NCBI GenBank assembly: GCA_900764725.1 | Contig: CAAFPB010000379.1 | Span: forward strand, 1 to 5,290 | Reading direction: 5' to 3' | DNA length: 5,290 nt | DNA from: an uncultured Catenibacterium sp. | GTDB lineage: Bacteria; Bacillota_I; Bacilli_A; Erysipelotrichales; Coprobacillaceae | Shown: positions 1 to 5,290 of the stretch, one piece after another | How the letters are laid out: each line of letters opens with the position of its first letter | Numbering within the stretch: the first letter of the stretch is position 1 | The notes under the pieces: model-generated | Seen by the model: only the letters and a program-made list of their open reading frames with translations | Database searches by the model: none | What the model was told of the DNA's origin: nothing | Made by a program: the position numbers and the translations under genes

Positions 1-32
1 AACGGCAATGAAGTGAATTATAGACTATTTTG

Positions 33-41
33 TGGTATAGT
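33..41 (+). promoter_or_regulatory. Candidate extended -10 promoter element upstream of the sugar transferase gene
   Basis: The bases TGGTATAGT contain a TATAGT hexamer (36-41, five of six matches to TATAAT) preceded by the TGn extension of an extended -10 element. The best -35 at 17-nt spacing (13-18, GTGAAT) is poor, which is tolerable for extended -10 promoters. Transcription would start near 48, about 34 nt before the ATG. A short inverted repeat, ACTAT (24-28) and ATAGT (37-41), overlaps the hexamer. The genes upstream are not visible, so this may be an internal promoter of a longer operon or a chance match in AT-rich DNA. Confidence 0.35.
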
Positions 42-81
42 AATTTATGTATGAACTAAAAAATAAGGATGTGAAAAAAAG

Positions 82-1527
82 ATGTATAAAAGGAAATTAA
101 GAGGATGGGCGAAGCATTTAGATTTCTTAATTGCGGATCTTATCTGTCTACAGTTAGCTATATTTCTAGCTTACTACATGCGTCATGGAATACTTGATTT
201 ATATACAAGATCATTGTATGTCAATATTGCGATAGTCATGACACTATTAGATATGTTGATTATTATATTCTTTAATATTTTAAAGAATATTTTGAAGCGT
301 AATAATATTACAGAAATGATTAAAGTAATAGAGAAATCATTATTATTAATGGTTGTATCTACTGCTTATATTTTCTATGCGCAAAAAGATGATGTATCAC
401 GTTTAACTTTAGGTTTTACATGTGTATTTGATGCAATGTTTACTTATATTGTACATTGCGTGATGAAACCAATTGTAAGACGTAGAAGAAAGAATAATAA
501 GAAGTCTCTTATCGTGATTACTGAATCAGAGTTTATTGATTCTATTACTAAGAATAAGAAAACATTTGGTTTAGATGAATACCAGAGTGTTGGTTTTGCG
601 GTTCTAGATAAGAATATGGAAGGTCAGAAATCAAATGGCTGGAATATTGTGGCGTCTCAGGATACTGTTGTTGATTATGTATTAAGACAGTGGATGGATG
701 AAGCTTTAGTCATTCTTCCTAGAGAAGATGTTTTCTCAACTTCTTTAGTTAAAGATTTAGCAGAAATGGGTCTTGCGGTTCATGTAGAAATTAGTGAATA
801 TAACTCATTAAAGGGATATCGTAAACAGTTTGAAAGAATGGGTGAAAACCAAGTATTAACTGTCAGCATGAACTCTATTAATGAATATGACTGGATTGCG
901 AAAAGAATATTAGATATTCTTGGTGGTTTAGTAGGATGCTTGATTACTCTTATCTTAACTATAATCATAGGTCCAGCTATCTTTATTGCCTCTCCAGGGC
1001 CAATCTTTTTTAAACAGAAGAGAGTTGGTAGAAATGGTAAAGTGTTCAATATGTATAAGTTTAGAAGTATGTATATGGATGCTGAAGAGCGTAAGAAAGA
1101 GCTTATGGCTCAAAATAGAGTGAAGGATGGTATGATGTTCAAACTTGAATATGATCCTCGTATTATTGGCTGTAAGAAGAAAGCTGATGGTACAACTAAG
1201 AAGGGTATAGGTAATTTCATTAGAGATTATTCTCTTGATGAATTCCCTCAGTTCTTCAATGTATTAAAGGGTGATATGAGTTTAGTAGGTACAAGACCCC
1301 CTACTCTTGATGAGTGGAATAAGTATGAATTACGTCATAGAGCACGTCTTGCATTTAAGCCTGGTATTACAGGTTTATGGCAGGTAAGTGGTAGAAGTAA
1401 TATCACTGACTTTGAAGAAATCGCAAGATTAGATAAAGAATATATCAAGAACTGGAGATTCAGTCATGATATTCAGATCCTATTGAAGACAGTACAGGTT
1501 GTTTTCAAAAAAGAAGGATCAATGTAA
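82..1527 (+). CDS. Undecaprenyl-phosphate sugar-1-phosphate transferase (WbaP/CpsE type), initiating enzyme of polysaccharide repeat-unit synthesis
   Basis: This 481-residue membrane enzyme should transfer a hexose-1-phosphate from a nucleotide sugar to undecaprenyl phosphate, the first step of capsule or exopolysaccharide assembly. Its length matches WbaP/CpsE enzymes. The N-terminal half has about four hydrophobic segments (near residues 14-33, 46-67, 86-100 and 108-128), followed by a poorly conserved Rossmann-like region (about 142-260). The C-terminal catalytic domain (about 271-481, bacterial sugar transferase family PF02397) starts with KRILDILGG (274-282) and a re-entrant helix broken near G297-P298. 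It then has SPGP (304-307), KFRSM (326-330) followed by acidic D333, E335 and E336 where the family's Asp-Glu catalytic pair lies, SLDEFPQ (384-390), KGDMSLVGTRPP (396-407) and PGITGLWQVSGR (427-438). The start is supported by AAGGATGTG at 65-73, eight bases upstream. The sugar (Glc, Gal or an amino sugar) cannot be read from sequence. The function is firm; a specific symbol is not justified. Confidence 0.95.
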   Translation: MYKRKLRGWAKHLDFLIADLICLQLAIFLAYYMRHGILDLYTRSLYVNIAIVMTLLDMLIIIFFNILKNILKRNNITEMIKVIEKSLLLMVVSTAYIFYAQKDDVSRLTLGFTCVFDAMFTYIVHCVMKPIVRRRRKNNKKSLIVITESEFIDSITKNKKTFGLDEYQSVGFAVLDKNMEGQKSNGWNIVASQDTVVDYVLRQWMDEALVILPREDVFSTSLVKDLAEMGLAVHVEISEYNSLKGYRKQFERMGENQVLTVSMNSINEYDWIAKRILDILGGLVGCLITLILTIIIGPAIFIASPGPIFFKQKRVGRNGKVFNMYKFRSMYMDAEERKKELMAQNRVKDGMMFKLEYDPRIIGCKKKADGTTKKGIGNFIRDYSLDEFPQFFNVLKGDMSLVGTRPPTLDEWNKYELRHRARLAFKPGITGLWQVSGRSNITDFEEIARLDKEYIKNWRFSHDIQILLKTVQVVFKKEGSM

Positions 1528-1532
1528 AGGAG
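1526..1532 (+). promoter_or_regulatory. Ribosome binding site that decides the DUF4422 start
   Basis: AAAGGAG overlaps the stop codon of the preceding gene. Two in-frame ATGs follow, at 1535 and 1541. Spacing to 1541 is eight bases, which is ideal; spacing to 1535 is only two. Translation most likely starts at 1541, and the resulting protein begins MPSVKIIVATHKKY, the expected N-terminus of the family. Confidence 0.8.
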
Positions 1533-1540
1533 TTATGAAT

Positions 1541-2317
1541 ATGCCATCAGTAAAGATTATTGTTGCGACACATAAGAAATATCGTATGCCTAATGATGAG
1601 ATGTATGTTCCTGTACAGGTTGGTGCAGAAGGTAAGGATGATCTAGGATATACACGTGATAATACAGGTGACAATATTTCTAAATTAAATTCACAGTATT
1701 GTGAATTAACAGGATTATATTGGGCTTGGAAGAACCTCGATGCAGATTATGTTGGTTTAGCACATTATCGTAGACATTTTAGATTAAAGAAAAAGACTAA
1801 GGATCCTTTTGATTGTGTACTTACTTCTAAGGAAGCAGAAGAACTATTAAAGGATAATGATATTCTTGTAACTAAGAGACGTAATTATTATATTGAAACA
1901 ATCTATGATCATTATGTTCATACACTTTATCCTGAACCATTAGATGAAACAAGAAAGATTATTGAAGAGAAGTGTCCAGAATATTTACCAGCTTTTGATA
2001 AACATATGAAGGGTAAAACAATGCATGCCTTTAATATGTTTGTGATGAAGAAAGAGTATTTTGATGCTTATTGTGAATGGTTATTTGATATTCTATTTGA
2101 ACTCACAAAGAGATTTGAAGGCACTGAATATAATAGTTTCCATGCGCGTTATCCAGGTAGAATTAGTGAAGTACTATTAGATGTCTGGATGAATGAGAAC
2201 GGCTATGCATATAAAGAACTTCCATTTGTATATATGGAAAAGATTGATATGTTTAAAAAGGGAATGGGATTCTTAAAGGCTAAGTTCTTACATAAGAAGT
2301 ATGGGGAGAGTTTTTAA
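1541..2317 (+). CDS. DUF4422 family glycosyltransferase (GT111-like, probable galactofuranosyltransferase)
   Basis: This cytoplasmic protein of 258 residues has no signal peptide or clear membrane segment. It reads as a full-length, single-domain DUF4422 protein (PF14393). It opens with a beta strand KIIVATHKKY (5-14), then a Val-Gly pair (27-28), GDNIS (43-47), the conserved block YCELTGLYWAWKN (53-65) with DYVGLAHYRRHF (69-80), and RISE (207-210) near the C-terminus. From memory of the literature, the N-terminal DUF4422 domain of Klebsiella WbbM was shown to be a galactofuranosyltransferase and founded family GT111. A UDP-galactopyranose mutase gene lies three genes downstream in the same operon, so transfer of galactofuranose to the lipid-linked repeat unit is the best guess. 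Linkage and acceptor are unknown, and other DUF4422 members could differ in donor. Its stop codon overlaps the next start in a TAATG. Confidence 0.88.
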   Translation: MPSVKIIVATHKKYRMPNDEMYVPVQVGAEGKDDLGYTRDNTGDNISKLNSQYCELTGLYWAWKNLDADYVGLAHYRRHFRLKKKTKDPFDCVLTSKEAEELLKDNDILVTKRRNYYIETIYDHYVHTLYPEPLDETRKIIEEKCPEYLPAFDKHMKGKTMHAFNMFVMKKEYFDAYCEWLFDILFELTKRFEGTEYNSFHARYPGRISEVLLDVWMNENGYAYKELPFVYMEKIDMFKKGMGFLKAKFLHKKYGESF

Positions 2318-3894
2318 TGAGTTTATTTAAGAAAATAGTAACACTTGTACTCGCAATGAGTTTGATGACTGGCTGTTCTTTAGTAAATAATGCAGATTCA
2401 CAAAAGGTATTTAATTTTGCGGATTCTGGTTATGTCACATCTTTAGATTCTTCTAAAGCGATTGATGAAACATCTACAAATGTGATTCAGGCTTTTGGTG
2501 ATGGTTTATATGCTTATAATGTGAAGAGTAAATTAAAGCCAGCTATTGCGAAGAGTAAAGAAGTAAGTGATGATGGTAAAACATATACCTTTGAAATTAG
2601 AAAGAACGTGAAGTGGTCTAATGGTGATCCAGTGACTGCAGAAGACTTTGTTTATGCATGGAAGAGAGCCTTATCTATGCGTTCTGAAGCATCTAAGCTA
2701 TTGACATCTTATGGTGCTGCGATTGCCGGTGCTGATGATATTTATAAAGGTTTAAAACCTGTAGATACTTTAGGTGTTTATGTGAAGGATAAGAAACTTG
2801 TAGTACAGCTTCAGTATAAAACTACACGTTTTATGGATTTAGTAACTCAGCCTGTATTCTTCCCATTAAACCAGAAGTTTGTAGAAGAACAGGGAGACAA
2901 GTATGCGACTTCTCCTAAGACATTATTATCATGTGGTACATATAAAGTATCTTCTATTTCTAAGGATAAGATTACTTTAAAGAAGAATAAGACTTGTTAC
3001 TTTGTGAATAAATCAAATATTGATCAGGTAAATATGCTTTTTGGAATCAGTAATGATGAAAAGATTAAGCTATTTGATGAAGGTAAGATTGATTTTGCAT
3101 CAGTGACTGGTGAAGAAGCGAAGAAATATGATGGTAAAGATTCAAGTACTGCAGATAGTGATAGTGTTATGTGGGATTTAGTACCTAATTTCAAGGATCA
3201 ATATTTATCAGACTTAAGAGTACGTGAAGCGATGTCTTCATTACTTAGAAGAAATAAATATGATAAAAATGTATTGAATGATGGTACTCAGAAGGCTGAA
3301 GGTTTACTTCCTATGGGTATCTGCTTTAACTCACAGAAGCAGTTTATGAGAGATGCTTGTAAATATAATTTAAAGTATAAGAAGAAAGAAGCAGAGAAGT
3401 CATTAAAGAAGCTTCTTAAAGAATATAAGCTAAAGAAATTCACTTTTACTTTAACTTATACAAAAGAATATCCACAGGCAAAGCTTATTGCGAGTGAAAT
3501 TAAAAAAGACCTTGAGTCAACTAAACAATTCAAGGTGTACTTAAAAGAAGTCAATACAGTGGACTATGAACAGGCAGAATTATCTTTATTACGTATTAAA
3601 GGTACATGTAATGATGCTTATGATTATTTAGCCCCTCTTGCAGTTAATAACCAAGGTATTAATCATTATTCTAGTAGTGAATTTAATAACTTCTTTAATA
3701 CTGCAGTCAATGCACAAAGTCAGGATGAACGTTATTATGCATTCTTAAATGCAGAAAGAGTCGCAATGCGTGACTATGCACTTATTCCTGTCATTCATCA
3801 GGGACAGAGATATCTTATTAATATGAGTGTCACTGATCTGATTAGTAATTTCTGTGGTGCACCATATAGCTTTAGATATATGAGTATGCGTTAA
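2317..3894 (+). CDS. OppA-like oligopeptide-binding lipoprotein (SBP_bac_5 family) inside the polysaccharide operon
   Basis: This 525-residue exported lipoprotein belongs to the family 5 extracellular solute-binding proteins (PF00496; OppA/DppA cluster), which normally deliver peptides to ABC permeases. The signal peptide is KK then a hydrophobic core and the lipobox LMTGC, with lipid-modified Cys20. The family signature lies at about 89-117: TYTFEIRKNVKWSNGDPVTA followed by D110, W115 and K116-R117. The helix DLRVREAMSSLLRR and the C-terminal segment around IPVIHQG also fit OppA. Length is close to the usual 540. In the normally conserved GWxxDYxDP ligand loop it has KGTCNDAYDYL (428-438), lacking the Trp and apparently shortened. 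Six cysteines follow Cys20 (206, 227, 336, 348, 431, 513). The start follows GGGGAG at 2303-2308 and overlaps the upstream stop by one base. No permease or ATPase gene is visible. The fold is confident; the ligand and role are unknown, and peptide uptake for nutrition is doubtful in this setting. Confidence 0.9.
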   Translation: MSLFKKIVTLVLAMSLMTGCSLVNNADSQKVFNFADSGYVTSLDSSKAIDETSTNVIQAFGDGLYAYNVKSKLKPAIAKSKEVSDDGKTYTFEIRKNVKWSNGDPVTAEDFVYAWKRALSMRSEASKLLTSYGAAIAGADDIYKGLKPVDTLGVYVKDKKLVVQLQYKTTRFMDLVTQPVFFPLNQKFVEEQGDKYATSPKTLLSCGTYKVSSISKDKITLKKNKTCYFVNKSNIDQVNMLFGISNDEKIKLFDEGKIDFASVTGEEAKKYDGKDSSTADSDSVMWDLVPNFKDQYLSDLRVREAMSSLLRRNKYDKNVLNDGTQKAEGLLPMGICFNSQKQFMRDACKYNLKYKKKEAEKSLKKLLKEYKLKKFTFTLTYTKEYPQAKLIASEIKKDLESTKQFKVYLKEVNTVDYEQAELSLLRIKGTCNDAYDYLAPLAVNNQGINHYSSSEFNNFFNTAVNAQSQDERYYAFLNAERVAMRDYALIPVIHQGQRYLINMSVTDLISNFCGAPYSFRYMSMR

Positions 3895-3910
3895 TTGTAG
3901 GGGGTATTCA

Positions 3911-5182
3911 ATGATCAACAAAATAAAGACATTTTTTCAAAAAATAGGAACACCCCAGATGGGGATGGTTGTTTTATCTATCTACTATTTCACATTAATG
4001 TTAGATATGACAACATTAAGTTACGGCTTTGCGAAGGCAACTACAATATGTAAGTTGTTGAGATATATTTGTTATGTGTATTTTATTGTGATTATATGCA
4101 AGAAATTTAAGACTTTAGACTTAAAGAGCTATATTAATAAAATCAAGAATTTTGATAAGAAACAATGGTTTATTGCGGGAGTTGTTGTTGTCGCATTAAT
4201 CAGTATTGTGATGAATTTACTTCTTACTAAAAATAAAGCGATGGTCTTCTTGTTGTTTACACTTATCTATGCAAGCTGTTTTGAGTTTGATGATGTAGTG
4301 AATACATTATTTTCTACTCAGTTCATCTCATTGATTCTTATCGTAACTTTAAGTTCATTAGGATTTATGCATGATTATATCAATAATAGAGCTGATGGCA
4401 CTATGAGACATTCTTTAGGATTTGGTTATCCTACTTATTTATCTCAGTTTGTAATGTTTTTGATTCTCTATTATTCATATAAGAAGGATTTTAAAATTAG
4501 TCCTGAAAAGTTAGGCTTATATCAGCTTCTTATTGTATTTGTATATTTCTTAACAGACTCAAGAACAGAACTACTTGTATCTGAATTAATTCTTATTTGT
4601 ATCTTTATGAATTCAATCGATATTCTAGGAAAGTTTAAGAATATCGTAGAATTCTTTAAAAAGGCTTTTACAATATGCTTCCCTCTCTATCCAATTGGAA
4701 GCTTTGTATTAGTGATGTTATATGGATTGATCTTCAATACAATGAATGTGAATAGTATTCTGTTTAAGGTTGCCCATAAATTAAATAATGTATTCTCTAA
4801 CAGACTTTATCAGACATTCTATGACTTTAAACGTTATGGATTTAGTTTATTTGGTTCTAATATTGATTTAGTAGGCTATTCACTTACTAAAGGTAATGAA
4901 GATGCAATTATTAGAAGTAACTTCATTGATAATGAATATATGAGAATCTTATTTGAAAATGGTTGGATTTTCTTTATCACATTCTTTATCATTGCATCAA
5001 TAGTAATCTGGTATCTATATAAGAATAAGAAAGATGGATTACTATTCATTTCATTCGTGATCACAACATTCAGCTTATTGAACCCTAGAATTATTTCTAT
5101 CACATTATCAATATTCTGTTTTATGATTATACCAGTATTAAATGATTTACTATTTAACCAAGGAGGACACTTAGATGAGTAA
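3911..5182 (+). CDS. Wzy-type oligosaccharide repeat-unit polymerase (multi-pass membrane protein)
   Basis: This 423-residue integral membrane protein has about ten to eleven hydrophobic segments (for example near 18-38, 48-63, 86-105, 110-124, 133-152, 176-189, 203-215, 222-235, 259-276, 352-370, 378-389 and 394-414). It fits the Wzy/O-antigen-ligase-like polymerases, which join undecaprenyl-linked repeat units on the outer face of the membrane. Supporting motifs, typical of Gram-positive Wzy proteins, are the Arg-containing stretch GTMRHSLGFGYPTYLSQF (163-180), TDSRTE (215-220) after a transmembrane helix, and FIDNEYMRILFENG (338-351) before another. A long, weakly hydrophobic segment (about 277-350) is the likely large extracytoplasmic loop. 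Wzy proteins diverge greatly in sequence, so the call rests on topology, motifs and neighbours; an O-antigen ligase or a flippase is less likely. The start is supported by AGGGGGT at 3899-3905. The 16-nt gap before it holds only that site. The gene overlaps glf by eight bases. Confidence 0.82.
   Translation: MINKIKTFFQKIGTPQMGMVVLSIYYFTLMLDMTTLSYGFAKATTICKLLRYICYVYFIVIICKKFKTLDLKSYINKIKNFDKKQWFIAGVVVVALISIVMNLLLTKNKAMVFLLFTLIYASCFEFDDVVNTLFSTQFISLILIVTLSSLGFMHDYINNRADGTMRHSLGFGYPTYLSQFVMFLILYYSYKKDFKISPEKLGLYQLLIVFVYFLTDSRTELLVSELILICIFMNSIDILGKFKNIVEFFKKAFTICFPLYPIGSFVLVMLYGLIFNTMNVNSILFKVAHKLNNVFSNRLYQTFYDFKRYGFSLFGSNIDLVGYSLTKGNEDAIIRSNFIDNEYMRILFENGWIFFITFFIIASIVIWYLYKNKKDGLLFISFVITTFSLLNPRIISITLSIFCFMIIPVLNDLLFNQGGHLDE
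5160..5166 (+). promoter_or_regulatory. Ribosome binding site of glf, inside the polymerase gene
   Basis: AAGGAGG lies within the last codons of the polymerase gene, eight bases before the ATG at 5175. It is the best Shine-Dalgarno match in the window, which suggests strong or translationally coupled expression of glf. Confidence 0.8.
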
Positions 5183-5290
5183 ATATGATTATCTAGTAGT
5201 AGGATCAGGTCTATATGGCGCAATCTTTGCGCATGAAGCCAATAAGAGAGGAAAGAAGGTTCTTGTCATTGATAAGAGACCTAATATTGC
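5175..5290 (+). CDS. glf: UDP-galactopyranose mutase, N-terminal part (cut by window end)
   Basis: Only the first 38 codons are present; the frame is open to the window edge. The protein begins MSKYDYLVVGSGLYGAIFAH. This contains a Rossmann FAD-binding GxGxxG motif (G10, G12, G15), and D33 ends the second beta strand in VLVIDKRPNI, where FAD ribose is bound. The combination of GSGLYGAIFAHEA and VIDKR is characteristic of flavin-dependent Glf rather than of general oxidoreductases. The enzyme interconverts UDP-galactopyranose and UDP-galactofuranose in the cytoplasm, supplying the donor for galactofuranose-containing polysaccharides. It agrees with the DUF4422 transferase upstream. The start overlaps the polymerase stop by eight bases. 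The catalytic and C-terminal regions lie outside the window, so completeness cannot be judged. Confidence 0.9.
   Translation, partial: MSKYDYLVVGSGLYGAIFAHEANKRGKKVLVIDKRPNI

Noticed and set aside
1..54. Open frame at the left edge, reading 17 codons to a TGA at 52-54, that could be the end of an upstream gene
   Set aside because: It is too short to recognise, has no family motif, and overlaps the candidate -10 element. An open run of this length can occur by chance, so I did not call it.
780..1049. Minus-strand open frame of 89 codons inside the sugar transferase gene
   Set aside because: It lies opposite the highly conserved catalytic domain, has no ribosome binding site that I can see and no recognisable motif. 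It is a shadow of the real gene.
1066..1089. Possible loss of the strict Asp-Glu catalytic pair in the sugar transferase (D333-A334-E335-E336)
   Set aside because: DAE after KFRSM is, as I recall, common in active Gram-positive CpsE-like enzymes, and all other catalytic-domain motifs are intact, so there is no reason to suspect inactivity.
1499..1540. Upstream ATGs (1499, 1535) as alternative starts of the DUF4422 protein
   Set aside because: The start at 1499 would lie deep in the preceding gene, without a fitting ribosome binding site, and add residues not seen in the family. The one at 1535 is only two bases from the Shine-Dalgarno sequence. The ATG at 1541 has ideal spacing.
3895..3910. 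Gap between the lipoprotein and polymerase genes as a terminator or promoter site
   Set aside because: It is 16 nt long, forms no hairpin or T-run, and is explained by the polymerase ribosome binding site.
4876..5223. Minus-strand open frame of 115 codons across the polymerase and glf junction
   Set aside because: It is antisense to two well-supported genes and to a strong ribosome binding site, with no family resemblance.

Overview
The window looks like an interior piece of a capsular or exopolysaccharide operon from a low-GC Gram-positive bacterium (Bacillota). By eye it is about one third G+C. Strong AAGGAG-type ribosome binding sites, a Lys/Asn/Ile-rich proteome and a lipoprotein signal peptide all fit. 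A gut Erysipelotrichia/Coprobacillaceae-type organism is a guess; nothing in the sequence fixes the taxon.

Layout: all genes lie on the + strand and are tightly packed. Positions 1-81 are a short leader with a candidate extended -10 promoter and a ribosome binding site. Next come a WbaP/CpsE-type undecaprenyl-phosphate sugar-1-phosphate transferase (82-1527), a DUF4422 (GT111-type) glycosyltransferase (1541-2317), a lipoprotein of the oligopeptide-binding OppA/SBP_bac_5 family (2317-3894), a multi-pass Wzy-type polysaccharide polymerase (3911-5182), and the first 38 codons of a UDP-galactopyranose mutase gene, glf (5175 to the window edge). Intergenic gaps are 13 nt, a 1-nt overlap, 16 nt and an 8-nt overlap, so a single transcript with partly coupled translation is likely. 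No gene-free stretch exceeds 81 nt, and I see no RNA gene, mobile element, CRISPR array or terminator.

How the genes fit together: the first enzyme should start a repeat unit by placing a sugar phosphate on undecaprenyl phosphate at the inner membrane face. Glf should make UDP-galactofuranose from UDP-galactopyranose. The DUF4422 enzyme is a good candidate to use that donor. The polymerase should join flipped repeat units outside the membrane. A Wzx flippase, further glycosyltransferases and chain-length genes are expected but not in view.

The member that does not fit is the OppA-like lipoprotein. It sits between a glycosyltransferase and the polymerase without visible permease or ATPase genes, and its usual ligand-loop motif is altered. 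This is the best candidate here for something not routinely described. The rest is an ordinary Wzx/Wzy-type polysaccharide locus, and I do not see evidence of a wholly new system.
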